NCBI GenBank assembly: GCA_949752745.1 | Contig: OX457024.1 | Span: 46,008,490-46,072,489 of the forward strand | Length of the DNA: 64,000 bases | Source of the DNA: Protula sp. h YS-2021 | Taxonomy: Eukaryota > Annelida > Polychaeta > Sabellida > Serpulidae | Direction of reading: 5' to 3' | In this document: piece by piece, positions 44,101 through 58,300 of the stretch | Layout: every line of letters starts with the position of its first letter | Position numbering within the stretch: the first letter of the stretch is position 1 | Notes under the pieces: generated by a model | Seen by the model: only the letters and a program-made list of their open reading frames with translations | Told to the model about the DNA's origin: nothing | The model's database searches: none | Made by a program: the position numbers and the translations under genes

Positions 44101-45198
44101 GTACAAGTGAACGCATTTCTCCTGTACTCACAAGCACATATCTTTAAATAGTTAATATACTGGAACAAAGAGCTTTATACTGAAAAGACAAATAAATGGC
44201 TGGGATTGTGGCGGGGTGGGGTGGGACGGGTGGGAACTGGGAGGGGAGCTCACAGTAGCACATCTATCTATCTATCTTTAAATAGCAAAATCCAAGAAAA
44301 ATCGATGGCTACATGTAGCTTATCCGATAATTTCTGGCGTTGTTAAACCTTTATTGAAACGTCATAAATACATAAGAAAATGCGACCAGCCAGTTTTATT
44401 TTCGCTTAATAAGGACATTAATGCAATATCAAGAAAACCTGATTTTTCTTAACTTTACTAACATCTGCATATTGTGCTTTATTTTTTATTGTTCCTTCTC
44501 AGTGATAGCCACTGTTTAAAAATGATATTTCTTGGCTGGGTTTGTATAGCCCCTAAATAATAGCAAAATGTGCAGAGAACAGAATTACGAAAATTCCACA
44601 CGTTAAGATATCTCGTATACACTCAAGTATTAGAACTGGTTCCAAGAAATTTGAACTTCATTGGTAAATGCTGGTAGATTAGGATGGTAGATTAGGTTGG
44701 TAGATTGGGATGGTAGATTAGGATTTCATGGCAAACCTTTATTGTCCCCGAAAAACCTAATGCATGGAAATGTGACCGAACAGCTCCATGTAGCGTGCCA
44801 AGAAAAACATTGCGTCGGATTCCCTTTCACTTTAAGCGTTTATTAAAGCCTTTTCTGTATTAATATCAGCAGAGGACCATTCCTTTACGAACACACGAAG
44901 TAAACACTCAAGAAAATGTCGGGAGCTGGTAGTGAGGCCAGTGTCCTTACATCAGATCCGCCGTTCGGTTCATGAGGAGCCCAGTTAGTGTAGGTCACTT
45001 GCGAGTTGTCTATCCACGCAAACTCATTGCTCTTGAACTGTTCCATACCTATCCAGTACTGGTGTGGGTGGTCCAGTAAGTGCGCCGTCAAAAATGCTGT
45101 AAAGCACATGCTAATCACGGATCAACTAAACTGAGAACTTTTGGTTATTACTATTGTCAGAGGAAAATTTTAAATTTCTTTAGTAAAAAGGCTAAACT

Positions 45199-45294
<96 letters not shown>

Positions 45295-48200
45295 CGCTCG
45301 CTCTCTCGCAGACATTAATAAATGCCAATAAAAAACTCACAATTTTCCTGCAGGTTGTGAATACTAGCCAAGCTTGTTGGTTTATTTATGTCGTAACACT
45401 TTTGGTATGCGTCCTCCCACGTGAGCTCTTCGTCGTCAACAAACTTGAAGCACTTATCCAGGAACGGCAGATAACCCTCCGGGCAGTTGCCTGGCATGGG
45501 CTCGGGTAGGACTGTGGGTATTTCAGCATTGCCCGGGGTCTTCTTGCAAATGTAGCTGTATGTCTCCGAGCAATGTAAATGTGACCACGGGCCATGCTGC
45601 TCTGTAAATATTTTGAGAAAATATTTTAGAAAAGTAAAGATCAACAAAAAATATAGGTCACATTATATGTAGTTCGCATGGTAATCGGTATTCAAAATAT
45701 ATATATATTTTTAAGTATACCATTAAGCAAAATAACATTTTTATAAAAAATATAAACCATAAATATAGATTTCATAATATTTAAATGACGTTTTTGTAAG
45801 ACACAGCATTGTATTTCCACGATGTGATAAAATACTCTACTACGAAAACTTTTTGAATTCTAACTATTTAGCAATGGGGATTTGCAGTTAGAAAGAGGAA
45901 GCACATTGAGTGCCCACATATCTATCAACCATGTGGGAATATGTGAAGAATTGTAATGTGAAGAAATTCCAATATTAGGCAATATCACGGGCCAAAAAAG
46001 AGTACCGAAACCTGTTTTTACGTTTGATTTTGCGTCATATTCCAAATTCATATTTTGGATGCATAAGTATTAAAATCTGTTTGATCGTTCCGTAAGATTA
46101 CGTCAGCAGTTTTATGCCTAGTGGTTTTAATAATTATTTTAAAATTATTAATAATCAAACTGATCTGTAGGAAGCATCTCTGATGACACTCGGGGCATTG
46201 TACCTCTATGCACCTCTGTGGCGACACACATTTGGGTGCCTGCTTGGTCATTAGGCTGCCCATCAGCCCAGTATATGTACTCCAAGGGAGATCCGTCCGA
46301 CCACCTAAAAAGTACCGTAGCCAAGTTATCCTTCATTTTTATGGCATAAATAAGATTCACTTTCCTGAGGTAACCAGAGTTTTGGTTCTGTTTTTGCCGA
46401 GAAGGCAGCAACTGGTGTCAAGCAAAAGGGGGGTGAACTTCATGCAAATTAAATCAGAATTGAATCAAGATAACTTGTGTTATCAACTGCTGACTGATAG
46501 TAACATGCGTTCTGGGATCTGTTATTCTAAACGATAGGTTTCAAGGATTGATTAACTAATCTATTTATAGTTCCGTGGATGCCATACGCAGAAGTCTTTC
46601 TGGGGGGTTTGAGCAAAACGTTGTCTAAACAAAGCTTAATATTTTGATTTAAAACATCTTGTTTTATGATAAATAAAAATGTTATTGCAAAATTGATTGG
46701 TATATTTTCAGGATATGTCGTAAAGATTCGGTATACTTTTACCCTTCATAGCCATCTACGTCGTTTAAGCCAATCCATACCCATCTGCTACTTACAAATC
46801 TCGTCTGAAATAAAATGGCAAAGTGTTTCATGACTATTGCAATTCATTACTTGATTTTGAAGTACTATATAAAAATGCAGAAATATAAACACCAAACTAC
46901 ATCAGGCGAGGAAAAAATAACTTTGTTTCTCATCCCCGACCGGGTCATTAAAGCAAAAAAAAAAAAAAAAAAAAAGGAAAAAGACGTTAGCAGCGCGAAT
47001 CTGAATAACTTTGAGTGAAAAAAAGAAATCCAAAGGCCAGACGCTTGTGTCAAATTAAAAAAATTATTAGTCGAGGGACATGAAAGTACTGAAAATTACC
47101 TTTCAGATGAGAAATTTGTTCCTTTTGAAAACAATATTTTGAATATTTATTGTTTAGTTTAGCTCTCTGTAATATTGCTTATTGTTACTTTGTTGCACAA
47201 AAGGTAAGAAATAAGTAAACTTGATTCTTAATATAGTCCGAAGGTCTCGAAGAGTTTACAACAGAATTTCTTCGTCATGCAGCCACTGCAGTGACTGCTT
47301 GTGTTAAATTTATACCGAGCTCCGCTCCGTGGTGCAACAGTTTGCAGCGATAGGTCTTGCACGTGTATATTGACCTGCTAACTTGCAGGCAAATTTGAAA
47401 TTAAATGGGGTCTAAAATTTTCACCATTATTTTGCACATTTCTGCATCTCCTCACAAATGACTTGATTTGTGGTCCGTATCTTATTACAGTATGAAAGTC
47501 TTTACTTAAAACTGACTCCAACGTGAGTTTTTATGAGGATCCGTCATGGCCATTTTAAAATTTAAAAAAAAAAATTAAAAATTAAAAATAACGTTGATCT
47601 CGAAAACGGTGCTAAAGACCATTTGTGTGTACTATTATTTGATTATTTTAGTATAGCTTTGAGTACTTAACGCTACTGACAACGTAATTGACCTCAAAAC
47701 GCCACCTTTGTATTTGGAACCCCATAAAGGCAATGAGGCGATTTTATATCGTGCCACGCTGGAAATGGTTGCGAAAGTTTTGCCGTCGAGCTCTGTAGTA
47801 AATGTTTCGCTTCAAGGTGGTGAAAATCGGTCTAGTTGTAAAGTTTAAGTTCTACACATATAGTAGCTCTACATCGTTATTGGTTTATAATCGCATGCGT
47901 TTATCTATCATCTTATCTCATAAGGCAAACATATTCAAGTAACATTGGATTTTCGGCGTCGTTGCGACACCAGTTAAAGGCCGTTTGATGTCTGACGTCA
48001 AATGTTTGGACCAATGAACGCCCGTCCTCCAACAGGTACAATTCCCAAGAACGTGTTTGCTGAGAACAGTGAATCACAGAATGGCTTGCTAACTAAAAAT
48101 AAAAATAACGATAAAAAAAATTACGCCAATATTTTCGTAAAGAGGCTCTACCTGGTCAATAATAAGCCGCATTTCCTCTTCGGAGTGTATTGAGACAAGA

Positions 48201-51200
48201 TGGCCGCCGTTCTGATTGCACCACACACTCGCGTCATACCACGTGAGTTTGTCATCACCCTCGTCCGTGTCGCTGCAAATGTTTAAAGTTTGATGTTTGG
48301 GGACTGTTTGTTACTTTCAGAGACATTGCCCTTTCAGGACTGGCCCCTGCCTCCCAACCCGCCCCCCACCCCCCCCCCCAAAAAAAAAAAATTGCGGGAG
48401 TCGGGTGGGTGGATCATACGTAAAGTCTATTTTATTCAATGGCTTGCTTACTTGTACAAGAGTGATCGAAGGTACCCTATTGTTTCCCCAAATAAAGAGA
48501 GTAGGTAAAATAGTATAGATAGTCGGATATTCATGTTGACGGGGGCCTCGGTCGGAAATATAGCGTCCAGATTTTGCAAACCACCCCTTATCACTAGTTC
48601 TTTCCACTGAATTGCCCTTTTTTATGAACAAATTAGGTTACTATATCAAGAAAGGTAATTTTTGCTGCGTGGGAAAAGGTGTAATACTGCTGAAAAAACA
48701 CACATGCTTAGCCTGAGAAGCTGTTACTTCCAAGGAAATGGGATCGTTAAATTTCTATTTTGAATTAAAACTTATCAACCCAGTGACAATACCCAGTGAA
48801 CACTGCGACGTTCCATGCACATTGGATATACGTCGCACTCGACACCGGATCACCGTCGGGTTTTGGGTTTTTTATAGGAGCCGAAATAACGTCTGCCTTA
48901 AGACGTTGGATCGATTATCCGACGTCTAATCAACGTTGCGTTAAGGTTGCAAATGGAAGTCGAAACATCGTCTGTCTTGGTATGGCTGTATAGACACCGG
49001 GAAAATATTAATCTAGGATCACTGTCAAGACTGCGACAATCATAATGTGGTCACCCTCCTTCGCGGTACCTCCACCCTTGGGTCAAGCGGTTATCCAGGA
49101 TACGCATTTCTATGAATATTTTTCAAAAGGAGATGGAGTACATTCTTATGCGCTTTTGAAATTGTAATATTTTAGGTCCTCGTTTCGGTCTAATCTCAAA
49201 GGGACCTGTCATGGCTACCATTGCAGTGAGCGATAATACAAGAAGATTATTGTTTTGGTTGTGAGTCCGACGTCAATCCAAAGTCGGTTTTCCGACGTCT
49301 ATTCAACGTTGCAACAAATACACTGATAAGACGTCTGAGAAAGTTTTGCTTTGTTGCAACCAAAAGCAACGTCTTAACCATGTTGCGTACCCAACGTCCA
49401 TTAAACGTTGCGTCAAAGACATTGATCTGTTGTCGCGACCAATCATGACCAATAGCTACAGAGTTAATGTTATGGTTGTGACGATTGACGTCATAACCTC
49501 AAATCGACGTTGGATCGATCTTCGAATGTTCACTGGGACTTTGCCTTATCATGTAAAAACCTGCCACGGTTGTCATTTCCGGAGAGCGATAATGTCGAAA
49601 GGTTCCCTGGGAATTAACTTTGCTTTGCAGCAAACACGAGATGAAGGTGTTTTGTAAAATCAAAAGAAAGAACTGACTAAACCTGAAATAGTAACACTTT
49701 TCGTTGAAATATTTCCACCGTTCGCCATCAGGACTGCAGTCTCCATTGGGATCCGGTGTCGGAAAGGGCTCCGTACTCGGTATGGAAATGTCCACTCCTA
49801 GCAACCAAAAGCTATCGTTTTTTTAATGTTACCTGTTTAAATATAAGAAAACTTGAATATGAAATACAATCCATTTACCTGCCAATTGTTCTGTTTTGGA
49901 AGCTTTATCGAAACATTAAAACTATGAATAGAGTATAAGAAACTTGTGACAACAAAAACTGCTAAAGAATGTTCATAAATCAGTAAGCGTACGCACGCCG
50001 CCTTCCTGACCGCCAATGGCGACCCTAATACCCCCGAAGCATTTACCTCTCTGTACTTTGCAGATGTAGGACTTGGTATCGCTGCATTTTTTATTCTGCC
50101 ACGTTCCCCCGTCGTGGTAAAGGTGCGCGCAGTTCTGATTGCTCGCATCCGTAGGATTCCCGTCCTCCCAGTTGATGTATTGCAGTTCTGTGCCGTCGCT
50201 CCATTTGAAACTTTCGTTGGCCGAAGCTCGTGTTAATCCAAGCCAGTAGTTGATGTTCTTCGTTCTGTCAGTGACAAAGGCAAATATGTCCATACTTAGA
50301 AATAATTTGTTGCTGAATATGAACTCCATGATAAGGATGGCGAATTGTTGAGAGTAGCTTTAAAATGCACAAAAAATGTATGGAAGCATTCGTAAATTGT
50401 GAGGAAGAAAGTCAAATGCTGGAACCTTCTACCGGTGCTGCCAGAGACTCCTACAACGATCAGCCATTTTCAGAAATTTGGCGATTTTGAGGGGTGGGTA
50501 GGGGTATTAGTGCACAGCGACAAAGAAAGATACTATTATGGAAGAATACCTTGATGTAATCTATTGCGCACAGCTGTTACTTTTAATATTTTGGCGTGGA
50601 CTTACGGGTGTATTTGCCCGAGCAGAAACTCCGTTTCTTCCTCGCTGTGTACACTTGCTAGGTCGGCATTATGGCTCAAGCACCAAGCCCTGGCATCGTC
50701 CCACGTCAGTCGCATGCTTGAGTCCTCAACCCTTACCTGCCGTTAAAATGCCCTTTGGTGTTTTGCCAATAGAAAGAACAGTACATTATAATCTACCTAT
50801 GGACTGTGATGAAAAAAAACAGACGAGTAACAATATTTCTGTTACTGTATTGTCTAGCCGAACCTAACCGCGTTTGGTCTATGACCATTTCATTAACACC
50901 TGTGCCAAGTGCAACAATTACCGTAACCAAGTGAATGTCTCGTTATGAATCTTATAATGGTATTTTTTAAAACTATCAGTTATATCCGTATCTGTGTTAA
51001 CTATAATATAATCATCCGTTTTTTCATGTTTAAGCAGATATGCGGTTGCAGAGAAAATATGAGATGGCATCACAACATCTCACATTATTTCACCAATGTA
51101 ATATTTTTTACCTTAATTTTTTTAGATTTTTTTATTATACCTTCTAGTATTTTTATTATATCTTTTTTTATAAAAAGCATGAATCGGAAAGCGAGCCAGT

Positions 51201-51248
51201 TAGCAAAAAGCATAATTATATTCACCCAAAACAAACAAAAAAGAACAA

Positions 51249-51287
<39 letters not shown>

Positions 51288-54200
51288 ACGAACAGAAAGG
51301 TGATTGCAGAAGTGATCAATATTTATTGCGAATTTTACCACATAGCAATAATCTCCGAAGGCTTCCCACCAATCAGCACAGCTACCCGCCGGCGCGGAAG
51401 TCGGCGCGTCCGTGGGGCGCGTCTCAGTGGAATGAGGTTTCTCACATATTGCAAAATCGGTATTACCGCAGTCCACATCCAACCACAGACCTGAATCTGG
51501 TTCGGCCATAGTGACACACGATCCTTCCGTCACGCGGCCTGATCAAATATAATTATACCCGGGAATAATGCTGTGGATTTCCATTTAAAATATTGTTCCC
51601 ACTTGCAAACATAGTTTGCAAATGGGTATGCTTTGCAAAGAATTCTGGCTGTTTATTCCTTCCTTTTTTTTGTTTTTGTTTGTTTGTTTTTCTTTTTTTT
51701 TTTTTTTGGTTTTGTTTTTTCTTTTTCCATCACGGAGGTTTCCAGAAAACACCTGCTACGCTATTTGACGTAGGACGATGAAATTTGGCACAGAGATAGA
51801 GGGTGATGAGATGTCGTGGAATCTGCAAATTTTTCAAGGTCAAGGTCATAATGAGGTCAAAGATTTTTTACCTCAAAGTGGTTTCCAGAAAACGCCTCCT
51901 ACACGGTTTGTAGTAGAAAGACGGCATTTGGCACGACATAATGAGTTGTCGTGAAATCCGCAAAATTTTTTGACCTTGATCTTCAAGGTCAAGGTCAAAT
52001 TGAGGTCAAAATATTTTTTCAAAAACCTATTCCATAGCGAAAAATTGCTGGAAATAGCGCTCAAATCCTTGTGTCAACACATGTACGGTGTCAGTAGGCA
52101 GTAACATCATGGATGGAATCTCGACATGTGACTTTTGTATATTGAAATCGTTAGAGAAAAATTGTCCATTATCTCCAAAACGCTTAGCGATTTTGAGGTT
52201 ATTTTCGACCCTTTGGGCCTAAAAGACGTTATATAACAGGTACCTCGGTGACCTTGACCTCCTCCGTCATGGTCAAGGTCAAAAACCGGAAGTTGACCAT
52301 TATCTCGGAAACGGTTAGAGATAGAGCGATTTTGAGCTTATTTTCGGTCCTTTGGGCCTAAAACACGTTATATAAGAGGTACCTCGGTGACCTTGGCCTC
52401 CTCCGTCATGGTCAAGGTCAAAAACCGGAAGTTGACCATTATCTCGGAAACGGTTAGAAAACTGAATTTGATTATTTGTACCCAAAAGAGATTACATTAT
52501 ATTTACTTCTACGTTCAAATAATTCGAAAGCTGATAATTATGTCGAAACACTGAAAAATGTGTCTTTGACCAAATGGATCGCACCATTGCAAGTGGGTGC
52601 ATTTCGCAACGTGTAGCGAAATTCGGTCTAGTTTTTGGAGCTGCATTTCAAGTTAAGTATATCTAAATTCGATCAATGACCTAATATTATCAGTTCGTTA
52701 AATAAAACATTAAATGCTAGCCAAACAATTAAATATTGCATCAAAAGAATGCAGAAAGCAAATGTTAACACAACAGTGTAACGGGGAGACGGGTATTGGG
52801 CCCATATAAATTTCTCAGCATTTGCGTGAGTTCACGCCTTCTGTGTAAGGACTGTAGTGGAAAATTCTGAAATGTTCTTCATGGCTGGCCCCTTAAAAGT
52901 GTGGTAGGCCATTTTTTAAACATTTATTCAATATTTAAAGATAATCGTATTATAGACCAGTCTTATTGAACGAAACAGTCGTCATGCACCTTGAAGCATA
53001 TAAGTGGTTGAATGAGAACTATCTCAAATTGTTTACATACACATTTCAAATAAATATAGGAATGAATTCCGTACCAGGGCAGAAGGCAGAAAGCTATTTA
53101 CCTGGGTTGCCAGCCGCCCAGTGCGTGTAAGTCGGTGTACTTCCATCCGTATAGACGTAAGTACCCGGATTATCGCGACTATTAAGATCTGTCCAATACC
53201 ATCTCCCGCTTCCGTGGATTTCTGAGGCTAGAAATGCTTGCTCCTGACTGTAAATAGCAGTGCATAGCAAAATTTGTGTTTTTCTAAAATTTGGCCAATT
53301 CTGAACAAAATTTTAGTCAGTTTTGATCGAATCGCTAAACACAACACAAGCCTGGTGAACAGAACGATATATGTTTCAGCGTTTTCCCTGCATACGCATA
53401 CGCCCAGTTTTTGAGAAATTCACAAACAAAATAGAAGCTTCATAAAGAATATCACTCGGAACAGTCCCGAAAATGTCGAAGCGATTGAATCGAATATCCT
53501 GGAAGCGTTTTTGCTTCTTTATGAAACGTAGTATTATTTGTTTTTTTTTTTGCTAATAATTGGGCAAATTTTGGCCAAATCGACAAACGACATATTATCC
53601 TGTTACAGGAACTGGTGTGTATTCCTGCCAAATTAAAAAGCAATTGGACAGGATTTGTATGGCCCGCTTTTGCTGTTTTTCTCTTAAATTTAACAGGTTT
53701 TTTTTACATTAATTTGGATAAAATGATAAACAGAATACAAACCAATTGCACTTTGGGCCCATATTTGGTTCAGTTTTGCGAAATTGCTAAAAATGTACAA
53801 GATGGGTGGACGACCACCTCTGTCACATTCCTGCCAAATATCAAAACAATCGGACCGTAAACGTGGGAGCAGCATTTAAAAGAAAAAAATTTTTACGTAC
53901 ACAAAGACATATAAAGGACAGCACATGAGCCAACAATTTATGGCACCAGACCACCAATGACAGCTTAAATTATATTAAATTAATTGAGTGTTTGGATGCC
54001 GCGATCACCCATTTAGTGCGTACTCAAGGAGGGCAAGAGGGTCTCAGGCTTTGCGTGCGTTAATGCTATAGTCAATGGGTGACGTCACAAATTTTGCTTA
54101 GGGTTGGGTGTGGACAGTACCTTTTTTTCCCGTAGGTACTTTATGGATATCCAGTAATACGCATTAAGCTACATACTTATCTTCAATGCGAGTCAGTACC

Positions 54201-54923
54201 GCGCCCTCTGTCATGCCCTCACAGTTGGTCCTGTGTCTGTCCCAGCTCATCGTTGACGTCACGAAGTGGTAACACTTCCAGCGAAAAGCGATCCAGCCCT
54301 TAACGGAGAAACAAAAATATTTTCATAAACTGGAGACTGTTAACTTTGGAACCCAACTAGTGTTTGACAGTTCACACAGATTTTGAAGCCAGTCCTCTGA
54401 CCGGCTACAGATAAAATTGATATTTTATTTCAAAGAGACATTGCTCTGTGCTACTTTAAATATAATAGGTGGGTCATTGTTGGTATCCACAATTAAAACA
54501 GCTTACATCTCCGCCCCATCAACACGGAAAAAACTGTCCCATAAATATAGTAAATTTAATTGAATTGAAATTTAAGGATCTTCCGCACTGAAAAATAACA
54601 CGAGGCGTTCAACTTTTCATTATAATCCTGATTTTTTTCCTTGTTCATGTACTGTTTATATTTAGGTTTATGTGTTTATGTTTCTGTATTACCTCTCCGC
54701 ATCCTGGATCGGGAGGAGGGGATGTTGCAGGAGGAAGGGATTCCTTGCCCTTTTTGCAGACATAAGCCCGATAGGAGTTGGATGTGCATGGGGCGTCGTT
54801 CCATGTGCCGTCCTGGAAGCAAGTCAATAGAAGCCTGCACTTAGTTTCTTAACAAATAGTTGTTTTCACTTGTTCACACAGAGGGAAGAGAGAGAAGGAA
54901 AGAAAAGAGCGAATGAGAACGAC

Positions 54924-54983
<60 letters not shown>

Positions 54984-55012
54984 GGGGGAGGGAGAGAGAG
55001 ACAGGGGGGAAG

Positions 55013-55058
<46 letters not shown>

Positions 55059-55059
55059 G

Positions 55060-55112
<53 letters not shown>

Positions 55113-55176
55113 TAGAGAGAGAGAGGGAGAGAGAGAAAGAGAGAGAGAGAGTGAGAGAGAGAGAGAGAGGGGGAAG

Positions 55177-55211
<35 letters not shown>

Positions 55212-55238
55212 TAGAGAGAGAGAGGGAGAGAGAGAGAA

Positions 55239-55312
<74 letters not shown>

Positions 55313-58300
55313 GGTTAACCGAGATCTTTGCGATATCAAAATACATAAAATAAAAGCAAGAAAGTCTTTTGCAAACAAAACTCCACAGGATATATGGGGT
55401 ACAATTTCGTTTAATATTCAGTTAAATTTGCATTCCTTTATGCGGTGTTTTTTTTTTTATTTAACAATCTAACAGTTGCATGTCGTACGTCACGGTAGAC
55501 ATTGACACAGTCCTCTTCTCCGCCTGCGTTGTTCGGTTCTCGTCGTCTCCAGTTCGTGTACTCCACGGGCAAAAAGTCGGACCACTCAAACAGGTTGTTT
55601 TGTGCCTTGCAGTGTAATCCTATCCACCCGTGCTCGTTCACTGACCACGAAAAGATGTATATGATTTTGAAGAATCCACGAATTTTCCTCTGCGACATTT
55701 CGTCGAGCGACATTTCGTTGAGCGACTTTTGTCGAAAGTGGCGAGTGCGACTTTTCGTCAATTTTTTTTTTACTTTATAGGAATAAATGTATATTATGTG
55801 GAATTCAAGATAACATTGTGTACTTAAGTTTTTGGGGTGCAAAATGTAGATGTTTTCTTTTATTTTTGTTGGTGAAAAGCTCATCTTCCGTGACAGAAAA
55901 ACAGAAATACAACAGCCTCACTTTTATTTTTAACATTCACACAAAAGAATCGAATATCAATATCAGTAATATCACTCGTAATATCAGTGTCAGTAATGTC
56001 ACATATCAGTAATATTCACAACTTCACAAGTGTCCGTACAAATCACAGCACATTTTCACGGTGCGGCACGGTTTGCAGGTCTCCATCGAATATTGTAGTT
56101 TGAAGAATTTCGACGAAAAGTCTCACTTACCACTTTCGACGAAAAGTCGCGATACCCATTTTAAACAATAGACCAATTTGCATGCAGTTTTCACTGCTTT
56201 TGCTTTTGTTGTTGGTGTATTTGATGGGTCATAAAATGTACCTACGGTTTCAAGGCCTTATCCTCTAACGTACTAGTGTAACTCAATAGATAAATGTTAA
56301 CACTCACATAAAAAATTGGTCCAATTACACACATATATCAAAGTGCTTACTAATTTAAATTATAAATAGAATCCTATGTAAAGTATAGACATGGGTTTAA
56401 ATACAAAGCGTGTGATTACATGCGGCTAACTGTGCAGTTACAAAGTCGTTTTCTGCTTGGTTGGCGATCGAGGCAAGCTCGGCATCGTCTTGTCTGCAGA
56501 TATATTCAGCATCCGCCCAGGAATAGCCAACGTCGGATTTGGCAAATTTGAAGCATTTGTCGTCATATTCTACGTAATCATCCGGACAGCGTAGGGTCGT
56601 CGGGGCTTAGAAAATAACACCAAGATGTCACAGTCATTTTAACTTGTATGCTTTTATATATTCAGTAGTTCGTGATAAAACATTTCAATGGCCATCAGCA
56701 CGGATACAACATGAACAGTGTCTGATAAAGATAAATAAATTGAGGGGGGGGGGGGAGCTGTACAGGGAGGCAAGATATTCTGTTACACCGAACTCTTCTG
56801 TATGACCCTCATATAAAGGTCGCATCGAAATAGTTGAGCAAGGGTTCTAGGTTGTCATCCAGAGAGTTGTTTCTCAGATACTATATACCAGTAGGTAAAT
56901 CTGAGACAGGCAACAGCGCTAAGGAATCCATTATGCCACAAAATAGCTTCACAGGATCAGATTTTAATGCGCCGTAGGTCAGTTGCGTCGACGGATAGGG
57001 ATTTTGCTTCCAGTACTACTCCCGTCCCCTTGACATTCGCTGACCCTGAAAGATTCTTTGATGCACTGTAGGTCAGTTTCCGTTGCTTTCTGACATTTTT
57101 ATTGTTTTGCCATTTTGTCCGTTTATACACATTGTCATTTTGTCCGGTAGCCATTTTATCCGCTTGACATTATGGTCGTTGCCATTTTGTCCGCTTGCCA
57201 TTAAGTCCATTGCCATTTTGTTCGTTGCCATTTTGTCCATACCCCCTCCCCCAAGCGCTTATGCAGTACGAAAACTTGCTGGTTTAACCCTGCTTGGATC
57301 AGTTATTTGCCCGACTGGGATGCTGCTCTACCTTGGTTTTCAAGGATGCCCTATTTTGTTATTACATATGGACTTCGAAATTCCATCAGTAAGCACATCC
57401 TCAAAAATGACAAGGGTGAAGCAAGTTTTAGGACAAAATGTGAAAGACATCATGGAATTTGTTATGCTCCTAATTTAGTGAGTGACAGGAAAAAAGACCT
57501 GCAGCAAACCCTAATAAACGTTATATATCTACTTTTATGCCTGTGCGCATTTGATTTGAGCTTAAATCCGAGAGCCATACTCCAATGTGCAAATTATCTA
57601 ACTTTATGTGCTTTATATGCTTGAATTAATGAGGTTTTAATTGTCCGTGACTTGGTTTCTTTTCTTTTAAACAGGGCAAATCTTTACTTAATTATTACTG
57701 TGAAGGTCACTATGTTTTTACTGTTAACTCACCCATTCCAGTGCTCAGGATAGAGTTTGCATACCATCCTCCACAGATTTCGCTCGGGTCTCCACTGCAT
57801 GGCATATCACACTGACTGCTTTGTCCATAGCTGCCATACTCGTTGCCACAGAAACATTCTTTGGAATATTGTGCTCCGGCATACAAATAACCCTGCAAAT
57901 AAAAGAAGCATACCACTATTGTACCAATGTATCTACCCTATCCTCTGTACCCCCTTCCACCCTGGAGGGGAGAGGGGGCACTTGGTATCATAGGTGTTAC
58001 TATGCTTGACCAAAAGTCAGGAGAAAGGAGGGGGGAGGGGGGTTGAGAGCCAATTCGTTAGAAGGCTGGAGGAGTAATTTTTCATTCAGTATTCCCCGTT
58101 TCCCATAAAAGGAAGGGGGTTGTTTCGGAATTGCGCGTCGCGTTTGGTTAAAAAAAGTTCTTTCTTCAAATTTAGCACTTTATGCGTCGTTTTAAAAAAT
58201 TATGGACTGGTAGTGTAACCAGTTTTTGCGTGAGTTCCCCCTTGCCCCTTCAGCCCTTCCCAATGAAATTTACTAATCCCAGGTACCTTTCTCCTGGCAA

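Noticed and set aside
45080..45331. Plus-strand Ser/Leu ORF
   Set aside because: Translation of the (CT)n microsatellite and antisense of exon sequence.
50945..51511. 188-codon plus-strand ORF
   Set aside because: AT-rich intron plus a poly(A) tract and the antisense of gene A exon 13.
54849..55353. Long Arg/Glu and Ser/Leu ORFs on both strands
   Set aside because: Translations of the (GA)n microsatellite.
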